A DNA stretch of 64,000 bases from Cryphonectria parasitica EP155 (Eukaryota; Ascomycota; Sordariomycetes; Diaporthales; Cryphonectriaceae), in assembly GCF_011745365.1 (NCBI RefSeq), contig NW_024468912.1, positions 2,356,001 to 2,420,000 on the forward strand, written 5' to 3'. A model generated the notes under the pieces. That model saw nothing but the letters and a program-made list of their open reading frames with translations, searched no databases and had not been told where the DNA came from. Below, piece after piece: positions 10,229-23,810 of the stretch; the stretch's first letter is position 1; each line of letters starts with the position of its first letter. A program made the translations under genes and the position numbers.

Positions 10229-12939
10229 ATACTAGTTTCTTTCTTTTTCTAATACTTAGCTATTTTCTTCTAAGTATTTCTAATATTCTTTTATAATTTC
10301 TATAAATTTTTGCTTGCTAAATAATCTTTTTATTTGATAAGATATTCTCTTATACTGTTTATGCTTCTATACTTAAGAATCTTTTTCATCTCATATTCTA
10401 GTTTATTATTTTCTACTTCTACTATATCATTTGCTAGTATTTTCTATACTACTAATTTCAGCAATAAGATATAGAAAACTAAATATATCTTTATTTTATA
10501 AGATAATGCTAACTTATAATTAATCGGAGAAATCTGCTATAAGATTTTGAATAATTCTAACTTCTTATAATTAAATTTATTACTAAATTTGATTATTTTA
10601 ATATTTTTTCAAAGTAGATAAATCTTATTTCTCTTCTATAGAATTAATCTTTCAATTCTTTTAAAATTTGCATACTGTATTATTCATTTCTGAATAAATT
10701 ATAATTCTAATTAAAATTTCTTCTAAATCTTCTTAATTCTCTTAATTTTTTTATCTACAGCTTCTATATTTATTTCTAGCAGTATCTTATAGTAAGCTAT
10801 TAGATTATATTTGTAAAGTATAAAGAATAGTAATTTCTTTATTATACTTATATCTATGCTATTATAAGCGAACTATATAAAGAGTAATAAATTAATTCAA
10901 TTATTCTATTTCTGATTAATATAATATTAAAGATATTATTTAATAATTTAATTCATTTTTTTTATCTATTTATTTATTTGCAGATAAAATATTATAAATA
11001 TTCTATAATATATTCTAAGTTATTTTATAAGTAAAATTCAAAATTTTAAATTAAACTTTCTGTTTCTATTAGAGATTACTTTTTCTAATATACTATAATT
11101 AGCAATAATTATTCTAAGAAATATATATATAAGTTTCTCTGCTATATTATTTTTCTTATAAGAAAGAAAATAAGCATACTTACTTAATCTGCAAACTATT
11201 ACTAAAATGCTATTATATTATACTTTAATTAAGAATTCTTATAAGAAAAATAGCTTAGTAATGAAGTTTAAACTAATAAATTGCTAAATAATTATAAGTA
11301 TTAATAAGAAATGCAATAATTTATAAAGCTTATATCTTTCTGCTTTATTCTTCTTATAGCTATTATATTATTATAAAATATTTTCAATTCTTTTTCTAAA
11401 GCTTAATAAGTTTCAATATTTTCTAATATATTTATAAATTATCTTAACTCTCTAATATCTATATACTAATATACTATATATATTCTTAATATAATTATTT
11501 TATTCATTTAAAATTATTAATTCTGAATTCTTTTCTAAGAATTCAATTCTGAAAGCAGCATCCAGCTCTTTATATATATTAATAAGATTTTCTAATTCAT
11601 TTTAAGCAAAAATATTCTATATATCTAAGAAATCTATATTTCAATAATCTAATCTTCTGCTAAGCATATCTACTTATTTATTTTCTAAGCTTTTGCAATA
11701 TATAATTCTGAAATCAAACTATAAAAGAAATTCTGCTTATTTAATTTATTACTTATTTAAGATCTTAATTATTATAAATATAATTAAATTCTTATAATTC
11801 AAATAAACTATAATTATATATTAATAAAATAATACTGCTATTTCTTAAAAGCTTTTACTATTATTATAAGCTTCTAATCTAAAATTCTATAATTAATTTC
11901 TAAGCTATTTAATTTTTTTAAAAAATTGCTTATTATTCTTAAATACTCTTAATTATCTTACTAACTAAATTATTCTCTGAATATATATTCCAATATATTA
12001 ATTTTAATTTTAAAAGATTTATAGAAATCTGCTTTATATAGAATTAGCTCTAAAATAATATATCTAATAATCTTATTAAAAGCTTTTTATACTTTAGAAG
12101 TTTATTTGAAGAATTGCTTCTTCTTAGTAAGATTTGTAAGAAAATATACAATCTAGCTATAGTTCTTAATAAACTGCTTATAGAAGTTAATATATTTAAA
12201 GAAAAACTTAATATTTCTAATATTTTTAAGAATTAGCTAATTTCTAATAGTTTCTATCTTATTTTTCTATAGCTTAATATATTCTAGTTTGATTATAAAT
12301 CTAAGATAGTTAACTTTTTGTATATAAAAATAACTCTTTGCAGATTCTATAAGAAGCTTTGCATCTTGAAGTATTTGCAATACTGTTTTCATATATTCCT
12401 TATATTTCTTCAGTATTCGAGAATAAATAAGAATATTATTAAAATATATAATGATAAACTAATTCAGATGCTTATATAGAATATAATTAATTATTTCTTG
12501 AAATAAAGCTAGAATATTTATTAAACTGAAGAGTATAATTAAGTATTTGTAATATTCGTAACATATTCTGAAAGCAGTCTTTCATTCCTCTTCTTTCTTT
12601 ATTCTAATCAGATTATAAGCTTCTTTCAGATTGAGAACTATAAACTACTATACTCCCTGCAATCTATCTCATAATTCCTTAATAAGTAGTAACAGATATC
12701 AGTTCTTGATTATAATGTTGTTAAATTGCTTGTAATTAATATATAGCTTAAGCTTGCTATTTTTCTTAAGTATAAATAGAATGGAATATTCTGCTAGTGA
12801 TTACAATAATTATATGTATTCCTTTTTAAGATTCTCATTAAGATACTCCTTAAGTGCCTCTAGTTGTATCTTATTTAGTCTATAAATAAGAAAGAACTTA
12901 AGCTATTTTCCTTTTTGTAGCAGAATCTTATAATTATAT
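10225..12939 (-). pseudogene. pol C-terminal part of element C (RT to chromodomain)
   Basis: Read on the minus strand: chromodomain about 10260-10470, integrase about 10550-11700, RNase H about 11750-12250, RT about 12300-12900. The YLDD box reads Asn-Asn at about 12434-12445. Element D interrupts the frame just upstream of RT; the remainder resumes at 24689. Dense stops from RIP. Confidence 0.88.
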
Positions 12940-13717
12940 TATTGTGGTGGCTAGAGTGGTAGTTCGTGAAACATGGAATACAGTGGATTAAGAGTTCTCA
13001 TATATATAAAGAATACCATTCACTTTTCAAATTCTTTAGCTATAGGAAAAAAATGAAGCATCCTTTCTCTTCTTTTCAATTTTGAACCCTTTGAACAGAT
13101 CTAAGATAGGTTTTTCACTCTGTTCTTGCGCCTGTATAGCCTTAGTTTGCTATTCTCATCTTGTAATGAGCACTGCAGTAATCCGAAGATTCCAAAGTAC
13201 ACAAAGGGGTTTATGCTAACAAGAGCGGTATCAAAGTGTCAAGTCCTTGAATACGGAACCGTACAAGTCCTGAGAGGTGATGCAAGTGTTCACTGCCTTT
13301 GGGGCTATCAGAGAGAGTAATCTGATACTTAGATTGACAACTGAAGAGCTATATACTGAATCTATCTTATGGTAACGAATGCGTGGTTATATATCCAGCT
13401 CTTCAGTATGGATATGTTGGATAGCAGCATATCCAAGTTATCCTGTTAGTTCTGGATAGCACATATTCAGAGCTATCCTTCCTGATTGGTCGTGCCCATA
13501 ACCCTATCCCTGGGTTATGTAATCAATGCTTTGTCAGAACGTTGGGTTCCTGACACCTGGCCCTTTGTTACTCGTGACTTGTTCCGTGACCTGCATGTGG
13601 GATGGGTCATAACACATCTATACAGGCATGCTTGGGTTGCACAAGCTCTTGCTCATTGCTTCAGCAGCTGTTTATCCCTTTTTCTTTCGAGAGCAATAGC
13701 GCTCTAGTTCTGATTTA
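12940..13717 (+). repeat. 5' LTR of element D, containing a solo LTR
   Basis: The LTR parts are 12940-13161 and 13620-13717, together exactly 320 bp, matching the right LTR. It starts TATTGTGGTGGCTAG and ends TTCTGATTTA. This copy keeps far more G and C than the right one. The internal sequence begins ATAGTACAGTAAG; I see no clear tRNA primer site. Confidence 0.88.
13162..13614 (-). repeat. solo LTR in D's LTR, TSD catct
   Basis: A 453-bp LTR of the chromovirus family, flanked by catct (13157-13161 and 13615-13619). It is almost RIP-free. Its U3 cassette differs from all others here and holds the dyad GGATATG (13410-13416) and CATATCC (13428-13434), plus further GGATA-type half sites. Short open frames inside it are not genes. 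The internal part was lost by LTR-LTR recombination. Confidence 0.95.
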
Positions 13718-13959
13718 ATAGTACAGTAAGTATAAACTTAGCTATTCAAGCTGATAGCTTAGAGCTGTTTGTATTATAATTTATAAGGATTAGTAAGAGC
13801 AGCAAGTTTATTCTATAAATAAGCATACTCTTTTTTTCTGCTAAGCTCTTTTATTTCCTTTATCTATTATGCTTATATAATAAGCTATACATTATATCTA
13901 AACTCTGAATTATGCTTGAGATCTCTTGTAGAAAGAAGATGAGTGGATAGAGAAGGAGT

Positions 13960-16900
13960 AGTATGAGTTCTGATTATAAGCTAATGAATAATGCATTAAG
14001 CTTGTAAGCTAATATTACAAAGAAACGAATTCCTTTTTCCTATATTAATCAACAATCCTATATAGAAGCTAATACAGCTTAGATCTATATAGGCTGCAGC
14101 AGAAAGTTTAATTATATTGAATATAAATTTATAATTAAATTATAAAGTAAAATGCTTTTAGTAAATAATACTCTGCAGAGAAAAATAGCATAATTAACAA
14201 GATCTATACTCCTTGCAATAATCCAATCAGCATACTCTATCTGAATATATCTAGCTATATTAATTCTTTAAATTAAAAGCTTGCTAGTTATATTATCTTA
14301 AAAGCGAAGAATATAAGAAGATAAAAATAAGAAACTATTAATGCATATAAGAAATAAAGATTAAGAATTATAATAACATTATCCAATATCAAATTTTAAT
14401 CAATACCTTATATCTAATCAGAAATGCTTCTATTGATTAGCAGAATTATTAATAAAGAAAATTCCAGTATAGTATAGAATAGCTAACTCAATCCCTTATT
14501 ATTCATTATAAAACAAATCTTATGCATGCTTTATTTATAAACTAAATCTTTCTCAAGCATCTGAACTCTTTCGATCTTTATAATATTGTTTTCTGCAGAA
14601 TATGGAAAGCATTTCAGCTATAGTGCTCTCAACTCAAGAATCTTGAATCAGAAAGGCAAAGAAATATCGAAGGAAGCAATAATCAAGAGAAAAGATAGCT
14701 TTTATATCTAAGAGCTCTTCTAATCAAATATTCAATTCAGCTGATTATCTAGCTAACAACTATTATAGTTAGAACTTCAGATTTCCTTCTTATAGTAAGC
14801 TTGCTAGTAATGAGTTAATATTATTTGCTTGTATAAAAGTCTTCTTATAGCTGAAGCGATTTAATTGGTAGCATTAGATCAAAGGGATTAATAATATTCA
14901 AGTACTCAACTTTATGAAAAGCTTCTATACAGATATAATCATTGCTAAAGAAGTAAAGAGATTTACTATAAGCATTAAAACTTGAGATGAATAGAAGAAG
15001 CAACTATTAATTACTTATCGCTCTTGAAACTATTTCTAAGTATATATTCTTAAGCAAAAGTGCTTAAATATTATTAATAACTATTTTATTACTGATACTG
15101 CTAGCTTCTAATTATTCATTATAAACTATAATAATATTCTTATTTATCTTAAGATTAGAAATAATCAATCTGTAGCAGAAGTATAAATAAAGCTCTCTTT
15201 AATCTAAATTAAGCACTTTTAAGCTAATTATAATATTATTACTGAAAGCATTAGCAATAAGAAATAGCTTTATCTTATGAAAAAGCTGTTAGAAGTTCAT
15301 TATGAAGTACTTCAGAAGAAAACTCAAAACTAATTTGCTTTTAGTATTATCAACTTTTAACTTTATTAACAAGCTTAATTCCAAGATCCTTCTATGCTTT
15401 TATCTCAGCTAATCCTTAATCAGATATAGCTTATTCCTATTTTATATTTAATATATAATACTTCTAATCAACTAATGAACTTATTAAAATAAGTAATAGA
15501 GCTATTATACTATTAATCGCTTTAATAATTAACTTGTAATTAGCAAGCTTAGCCTAAACTAACTAAGCAGATCTTGAAAGCTGAATCTGCTCAGAAGAAT
15601 AATTAAGAATATAATTAATTAGCTTCAATAATAAAACAACTCTGCATTAACTAAATTGCAATAGCAAAATTCTTAAAGCTATAAACTAATACTCTTAAGC
15701 AGATACAGAATATTTTGTATAATCAAATCAAAGCTTTATAGAAAATCTTATAACTAATCAAGTATTCCTAAACTGTTTCTGCAAGAAATTCTTTCTAGAA
15801 GAATGCAAATTCCTTATAGATAAGTATTATCTATATAAGTCCGAAGAATGAAAATAAGCAGTATTCTGAAGTATAGCAAGCAAAGATTAATAAAATTCTG
15901 AAGAAGAATGAAACTCTGCATAGATGCTACAGCTATAGATTAAAGTTTTATAAAGCTTATAAATGCATGGAATTCTATACTATTATAAATTGTAGCATTT
16001 GCTATACTCCAGCATTAGCAAAGCTAGAATAGCATCTTAGCAATTGCTTAGAGTTTCTGAATTCTAGATTAAAACTAGTATTATATAATCAGATTATATT
16101 TGCTTAAGATAATCTCAAAAATAGTATAATCTATCTAATTTTTAGTTTCTATAAGAATTAGCAGCTAAAGAATATTAAGAATTCTTGAATTTCTTAATAT
16201 ATTAGCTTAATTTAAGGGAATAAGAAATAGTATGAAAACTCTGAAATAGCTAAGAATAAGATATTATAAAAAGAAACTAATTTTATTCTCAGATATAACA
16301 ATTAATACAGAACTAATAATATTGAAATCCTTAGCAATACTAGTAAGATTTAAGTAAGGAAATTATATCTTATTTCAGCTTAAGCTGAATTATATTTATC
16401 AAAGCTTCTTAATATCAATGCTATAAATATTGAGCTTATTTAAGCTTAGATAAATGCAGATGAAGCAAAGAAGCGCTATATTAGGAAAGCTGAGTATAAT
16501 GATAATAAGATTGAAGGAGATGCAAGTATAAGAACTGTTGAAGTTTCTATATATTTCGAAAATATTGAATCGAAGAAATTCAATAAGCAATCCAACAATC
16601 TAAACAGAAAGCTAACAGTTCAAGCTATTAGTAATAAGCTTCTAAATTAGTTTCTAAACTATTTGTTAAAGATTTCAGGCTGAGAGATAATAATTATATT
16701 ACTAGAATAGAAAGCTTATCTAATTCATAGTTTTCAAGAAATCAGCTCTAAAGCCTGAAAAATTATTAATCTTAATAATTAAATCAGCTTGAATCTGCAT
16801 AAGGCAGATACTGCTAAATTAGCTAATTTATTGCAGCATAAATCCGGAATCTCAATGCTTTCCCAATCTAAAGAGCTTATTAATAATTAGATTATTAATA

Positions 16901-16990
16901 CTTGAAACATTACTAAGTATCTTTCGAAACTAGCTTAACTATTTACAGTTTAAGCTTTGTTTCTTATTGCTAAACTTAGCTATATTAAGC
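13960..16990 (+). pseudogene. gag region of element D
   Basis: Very AT-rich and full of stops. A CCHC zinc knuckle can be recognised at 15925-15966: Cys codon 15925-15927, then TAT (from TGT) at 15934-15936, TAT (from CAT) at 15949-15951 and Cys 15964-15966, with exact C-x2-C-x4-H-x4-C spacing. A further Cys pair (NCSIC) follows near 15995. Upstream capsid sequence and both ends are not resolved. This frame is -1 relative to... pol lies in the -1 frame relative to this one. Confidence 0.55.
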
Positions 16991-16999
16991 TTATTATTA

Positions 17000-19900
17000 A
17001 TATAATTCGAGCTTTTAATAAATCCTTATTTCCTTTTATAACAGCTTTCATAACTGCTCTTAGTAGCATTTGAGATAGAAGCATTGCTTCAGTAGCATAT
17101 ATCTCTCTGCAGCTGAGAGGTAAAGAGAATGAATTTATACAAGCAATGCTGAATATAGATACTAAAATAAGCTTAATAGCTCTCTTTCTGTATTCAAGCA
17201 TGCATTTATCTTATATACTAATATTAAATATTATCTTATACATATATAATAAATCAGATATAGCACTTATTAAAATTCTTGAAATTAATATTTTCTATAG
17301 CAGCTTTTCTAAATAAATAATATTCTATATTATCAATAATAAATTAATATTGCTAAATTATTCTATGCTATTAGAAATACTATTTATAATGCAAACTAAG
17401 CTTTTCTTTAATTACTCCATCTTCAGATTTCTCTATACAAGCTTTGCTTTTGGAAAAGTATAACTAGTTATTACAATTAGCGATTAGAAACTTCTTAAAG
17501 AGAAGGATTTATACAGAACTATACTAAAAAACTGAGTACTAGCAGCTACTCTGAGAAATGCAAAGCTATTAGCGGAGAAATTATCCCAAAGTAAGTATTG
17601 TTGAAGAAAGAAGATATAGCTATAATATTCATATCTGAATAAGATATTGCAGCTATTGTAAATAAGTTAATAGTAGAACTGATAAGAAGGAAGTTGAAAG
17701 AGAGTTGCTTTATAGTGAATAAGAAAGAAGCAATCTAAGAATCTTGCTTGTATGAAATATACAGCAGCTAGCGCTATTTATACTAGCTATATTATATAGA
17801 AAAGAAAAGAAAAGATATCTTAAGCTTGATTAATACTCTTTATAAGCTTAAAAATAAAAAGATTAAGCTAATTAATAATTCTTAGTTTAATAGTTTAGTA
17901 TTAAAAGGAATAATCGAATAAAAGCTTGCTAAGATTAAGAAGATAAAACAAGCTTAGCAATCTATAAAGCTTACTAAGTATAATGAATAGATTGAACTCA
18001 AATTCAGCAATCTAAATTCTGATTAGCATCTAAGATTTAATTAATAAGCTGCTATGCAAGAGAAAAACTATAAAGAGTTTTCTGAAGCTAAGAAGAAAAT
18101 ATTCAAATATATATTGAGAAACAGAATTAAAGCTCTTATATAAAACTTTATTAAGATTAGAAAAATCATTAAGAAAATAGCTTCTTTATAAGAAATTAGA
18201 ATTATATTCTATAAGATCTTTCAAGCAAAGTATATTTCAATCTCTAATGCTTTTAAGCTAAAATTAATAAAGCTTCTAAAATAATATATTAAGCAAAAGA
18301 TTATTAAGAAAAGCTATATATTATATAGAAATAACTAATTTCTTATTATTAAAAAGAATAATAGCTTATATCTAATTAATAATGCTTAAAAGTATAATAA
18401 ATATAGCTTTAAGAATACTTTTATATTGCTTGCTTTAAATAAATTCTTGAAGAAGTTTGCTATATGCAAGATTCTTTTACTATTCAACTTTTTTTCCGAA
18501 TATAATTAAGTATAACTGCATTCTAATAGCAGAGATATAATAATCTTCTTAATACTCTTAAGCTTATTCAGAATATATATTCTACTCCAGAGTGCTACTA
18601 ACTCTATTATTTAGTTTATAAAGATAATAATTAAATTTCTATATAATCTTATTTCTTATATATGCTAGCTTTTTTTTAATAATATTTCTATTTATAATCT
18701 TATAATAATCTATAAAGATAAAGAAATTCCGAGCTTTTTTAGAATATATAGATATATTGCTAAGCATATTGAAAATCTTAACAAGATTCTTATAAATGCA
18801 GAGCTAGCTAAAGCTACAATCTTAGTATTCAAATTAGAATAATGCTAAGTAAAAGTTGATATAATTGATTATATTATTAGTTCTAGCAAATAATAATCTT
18901 AAAATAGAAAAGTAAAAAAGCTTTTAGCTTAAATAGAATGCAAGAATATTAAGAATATTTGCTCTTTTATTAAACTGATTATCTATTATGCAGCTTAGAT
19001 TTGAAACTTTGCAATTATTATTTAACTATTCTATAATCTTTTCAAGAAAAATGCTATATAAAGATAAGAAAAGAAATAGAAAGAAGCTATTATTATACTT
19101 ATTCGAATACTTATATCTTATTCAGTTATTATTTCAATTAATTACAGCACTAATACTAAGAAAATTATTCTTATAGTAAATGCAAGCTTATTAAGCTGAA
19201 GCGCTATACTAATGCAGATAATAGAAGATAAATAAAAGCTAGCACGTTTTATTAGCGAAATCTAAATAGTTGCAGCACAGAAATATAATGCTATCAAGAG
19301 GGAATATTACGCTATTCTCTATACTTTACAGTTTCTTCAGCAGCATCTCTATAATTATTATTTTATTCTAGAAACTAATACTTATATTCTAATAAACCAA
19401 TTCAATAAAAAGATAAATAATATACTTAATACTCTTCTAAACAGATAAATAGCAGTAATTAAGATATTCAACTTTACTATTAAATATATTTCCAAGTTAA
19501 AGAATTCTATAGCTAATACTCTTTCTTAATTTCTATACTTAATACTATTTAAGAAAGATAAAGATAGCAATATTGAGAACTAGTATAATGCTTAGCTTAA
19601 TAGTATAAACTTAGATAAAGCTAATTTAGTATTACTGCTAAATTTAACTTTTTAGTAAATAGAATAGTTGAAATAGTATACAGAGTTCTTATATTACAGA
19701 ATTATTCTATTAAAACTCTTTAAGAAAGATTGCAAGAACTTTATAATAAAAGCATTAAAGCATCAAATATTTAATTAGATTCTATAGCGCTATACTAATA
19801 CAAAACTTCTATACTGATAAGTAATAAATAATTCTAATCTTTATTACTAAATCATTAGAGAATATTATACCAAGTTTGAATATTAAGATTGAAATTTTAT

Positions 19901-21323
19901 AATAGCTTATATTAAGCAACTCTACTACTAGAGAGATCTCTGAATAGATATAGCTAATGCTATCTTGAATTGCAAGAAGTATACAAAATTCGATTCAAAG
20001 ATATAAAAGAAAGAAGTAATTCCAATCCTTTCAAATTAACTCTTTATAAGAATTAATATTAATATTCAATATATAGCTGAGAATAGCAGTTATAGATATC
20101 TTGCAAAAGCTTGCTATAATTTAATTAGCTATATGCTTGTAAAACTTCTTAAGAAAGCTATAGCTACAGAAATGAGAAAGTTCATTTTGAAAGAAATTAT
20201 TCTTATATTCGAATGCTTTTTCAAAATTACTATTAATAAAGAATCAGAAAATAAGACTGAAATAGCTAAAACTATTAGAGCTCTTAAGATCCTGCTTATT
20301 CAGATCTTTAGTTATAATCTCTATACTTAAGAATAAATAGAAGCTAATTATCTTTTCTTAGCAAATGCTCTTGCTAAGCTAGCTAATATTCAACTCTAGA
20401 GATGAAAGCAATACTTAAAACTTGCACTTTTCGCTAAAAGAATTACAATTCGCTAGTTATATGAATATAGCTTCTTCTATTTGATTTTCAATTAGAAGCT
20501 GCTTATCTTAATTGAAACTAAAATCCTAATATAAAGAGTTCTTATATAAACTGAAAACTAATCTTCTTAAAAAGCATTTGAAATGCAATTAAGAATGATT
20601 ATAGCTAAGAAAGATAATATGCAGAAAGCAATTAAAGCTATTTAAGCATATTATTAAAAGATTGCAGCTAAAAATCAAATGCAGAATCTAATATGAAAAT
20701 CTTAACTAAATATTAGAAATCTTATGCTTATTTATAATTATATTTAGAAAATAAGCTATTTATACAATACTAAGATTTCTTATAAATAAAAGAATTCATA
20801 TCTAATTGCTCAGATTTTAAATAAATATACTTATAAGCTTAAGATTACAAACGAAGTTTTGCTAAAAAGTATATATTCAGCTACTAATCTCAAAAAGTTT
20901 ATACAGAATATGAATAGCATTTAGAAACTCAAAATACTCATACTTTAAGAAGAAGATATCAAGCTTCAATCTAGCTAGCTATTAGCAGAAAAGCTGGATT
21001 TAATAAGAGCTTCCTAGTAAGAGAAACCAGATAATAATATTCTCAAAATTCAGAAAGCAGATTCAAGCAATAATGCCACATTCTAGATTTCAGATATCAT
21101 TAAGCACAATCTTATACCTAGCTAAACCAGTTCTGATTCAGAAATTATTAATTTAGCAACTAAAGCGGATAATAATGCTGAGAATGGAAATAGAGTTAAT
21201 AATAGTAAATATTTTATATAAGCAGCAGAGAAGAAGAAATAAGAATAGAAGAAAGCAAATAGAAGTAAGATATTTATATCAATTCCAACTAAATCAGCAT
21301 TTCTAGCTTATAAAGAAGATTGA
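17000..21323 (+). pseudogene. pol of element D: PR-RT-RNase H-IN
   Basis: One frame runs from the RT to the end. RT spans about 18230-18950, with MQLHSNSRD-like and ATNSIIQF blocks; the catalytic DD pair after FF now reads Asn-Asn (18678-18683). RNase H has KREYYAILYTLQFLQ near 19300 and ETNTYILINQ near 19371. Integrase covers about 19740-20870. It ends with a long Lys-rich tail at a TGA (21321-21323), which could itself be a RIP-changed TGG. The protease at about 17080-17470 is only tentative. The RT resembles a fungal Ty3/gypsy type with FLDDI in place of YLDDI. Inactive. Confidence 0.75.
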
Positions 21324-21756
21324 TTTCTTTCTATTTATATTTCCTTTTTGTTTGCAAAATACATTTTCTTTTTATCTTTCCTATTTCATCTCATATATTT
21401 TGCTAGAAAAGAAGGAATGAAATATTGTTTACTATTACTTATTATAGAATACTATAAACTTATCTAAAAATTTCAAAGTACTTAGCACAGAGTATATTGA
21501 TTAGCTTTGAAACTATTTTTATTATTCAAAAATTACAGTATATTGAAATGCAATGCATGAAAAATGCAAAGCATTAAAGAAATACTGCAATCTATAGAAA
21601 CTTCTTACTTTTATATATCATTCTCATTATCAGAATATCTATAAATATTATTCAATAGCTTTCTCTTTATTCTATTCAGATCTATATTATTTATATTATC
21701 TGCTGAAGAATTGTTATTAAAAATAGAGAAAGAATCTTGAAACTGAACAAACTTAG

Positions 21757-22198
21757 TGTAATGAGCACTGCAGCAATCCGAAGATTCCTAAGTATATGAA
21801 GAGTTTATGCTAATAAGAGCGATATCAAAGTATTAAGCTCTTAGATACGGAACTATACAAGTTCTGATAAGCAATGCAAGTATTCACTGCCTTTGAAGCT
21901 ACTCAGTATATAAGACTGAATACTTAGATTGACAACTGAAGAGCTATGTACTGAATCCACCTGATGGTAATGAACGCGCGGTTATATATCCAGCTCTTCA
22001 GTATGGCTCACCTTGGCTCACTACTGATCCAGGTGATCCAGGCTCACTGGATCACCTAATAATCCAGTAATCCATCCCTGTTGTAACCCTAACCCTGGAT
22101 TATATAATCAATGTTTAGTCAGAACGTTGGGTTCTTAACACCTGGCTCTTGTTGCTTGTAACCTGTTTCGTGACCTGCATGTTGGATGAGTCATAACA
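21757..22198 (-). repeat. solo LTR in D, TSD cttag
   Basis: 442 bp, flanked by cttag (21752-21756 and 22199-22203), in minus orientation. Little RIP, particularly in the right half. The cassette matches the C/H subtype in undecayed form and shows that its core is an 11-bp dyad. Confidence 0.95.
22031..22057. repeat. perfect 11-bp dyad in U3 cassette
   Basis: AGGTGATCCAG (22031-22041) and CTGGATCACCT (22047-22057) are perfect inverted repeats with a 5-nt spacer. The position corresponds to the dyads in the other LTR subtypes. Such a site suits a dimeric DNA-binding protein or a cruciform; function is inferred. Confidence 0.6.
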
Positions 22199-22204
22199 CT
22201 TAGC

Positions 22205-22570
22205 TTATTTCTCAATATAAGATTCTACTACAGCCTTGCTCTTGCTTTTATTCTTGCTGCAAGATACAAATCGTAGAGCTGCTTGCTCAGATTCAGATAT
22301 TCTCTTCTTAGAAGCAGAAGAAGCAATATTCTTCTTACTAATCTGTATAGATAAAGTTAGTAATAATCTTCTTAAGTATTGTAATTATAATTGATTATAA
22401 GACTTATAGTATTCTATAGATATTATTTTCTTAATATAAGAGAAACTTATTTGATTTGATTATATATAATACTTTTATTCTATATAAGCTTATATTAAGC
22501 TTTAATAATATACTTGATATTAGTATTGAAATTAACTTAAAAATCTATTTCAATTATATATTAAAAGCTA
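22205..22570 (-). pseudogene. minus-strand frame at the 3' side of D (unknown)
   Basis: Reading the minus strand into the stop at 22205-22207 and treating a few TAA codons as former CAA gives a continuous frame rich in Tyr, Gln and Leu. It ends in a Lys/Ser-rich tail (SKKRISESEQAALRF, then CSKNKSKSK and VVESYIEK). The density of stops of other kinds is low, which favours real coding origin. It continues to the right but is cut by the small TIR element at 22578. No family recognised. D would then also carry an opposite-strand gene. Confidence 0.4.
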
Positions 22571-22577
22571 AATTAGT

Positions 22578-22885
22578 GTCAGGGCTTGTATGCGCACAAA
22601 GGAAATAGGTGGCCCTTGCGACCCCTGGTGGCGGTCCAGGGCTGCTGCGAGGGCTTCGCTCCGAAGCAGCGCTCTCGTACGATGCTGCGTGGCCATCAGG
22701 CCATTGTCATCCCATCTAGTCCAGGCCAATTGTGTACATAAGGGAAAGGGGAACAACAGGTCCAGCAGCGAAAAAAAGGAGGAGGGAGATAGGTTCAGTA
22801 GTCCCTTTGAATGGAAGCGTCAACAGAGCGGCTTGGGAGCAGCTCACACCCCTTCACCTCACTTGTGTGCCCTTTTTACCCTGAC
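22578..22885. mobile_element. 308-bp GC-rich TIR element (MITE-like), TSD aattagt
   Basis: It begins GTCAGGG and ends CCCTGAC, with further imperfect terminal match (GCGCACAAAG against GGCACACAAG in reverse complement). Flanks are aattagt at 22571-22577 and 22886-22892, a 7-bp duplication. Base composition is strikingly GC-rich with intact CpG and CpA, unlike everything around it. It contains a GCTTCG...CGAAGC hairpin. CAGGG termini recall hAT elements, but hAT duplications are normally 8 bp, so the superfamily is open. The 134-residue open frame through it is not a credible gene. Confidence 0.8.
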
Positions 22886-23810
22886 AATTAGTAAAACAAA
22901 TGCTAATGCTGCAAGAAGAATAATGATTAATATATACTTAAATCTGATTAAGAATATTAGAATAGAAATCTTATTTATATATTATACTTTTTAATATAAG
23001 AAAAGTTTTTAATATAATTATATTCAGACTTTATATAATAAATACAGTTATTATACTTCCTATTAAAGAAGCTCTTTATTGAGATGTATTCTAGAAAAAG
23101 CTAGTTAATATTAATCTGCTGCTCTTATATAAGCATACAAATAGTAGCATACTAACAAGAGCAGCAATTGCAAGGAACTAGATTATGCTAATTATAGAAC
23201 TGAATAAGAAGAGAATTTACTTGCTCAGATTAGGAGAAGATATAAATAAAATACTTGCTAAAGAGCTTTCAACCAGCTTTATATATTACAATAGAATTCA
23301 GTTTAATAGAATTCTTATTATTTAGCTTTGCAAAATAAGCAGCAAAATTAGAGCTTAGCAATAAGTTGTTTCAAAATATAATATCGCTTTGAATATTCCA
23401 AAAAGCATATATTAAGCTAAGATTTCTCTTAATAATATTAAAGTTTATAATATTAAGAAAGTTGATATAGATATTCTTGAGCTAGTAATAGTTGCTGCTC
23501 TGAGAAGAAGGAATTGAAAAAGAAAATTAGATTCAGATCTTATTAATCTCTTGAAAAGCGATATTTATATGCAAAAAGAAAACAGCATTAATAATGATTC
23601 GAGATATCTTAAGCATATTGCAGAGCTAAGCAAGAGAAGATTAATAGAAGGAGAAGTTGTTATATAAAAGATGAATTGAAAGGCAAGGTAAACTGAGAGA
23701 GAGATTATTCAGAACTTTTATTAATTCTTACTCCTTCTTATCTCAAGAAATGCTTATTAATCTAAAATTAATAATCAATCTATTAATGCAGCAAATAGCT
23801 AGATCTGAAT

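Noticed and set aside
18988..19176. 62-residue ORF in element D
   Set aside because: It is out of frame with the RT-RNase H reading, which continues through it with RIP stops.
22590..22994. 134-residue plus ORF and the opposing minus ORF through the GC-rich insert
   Set aside because: Both run across the boundary of the 308-bp TIR element into unrelated RIP-mutated sequence, so they cannot be old genes.
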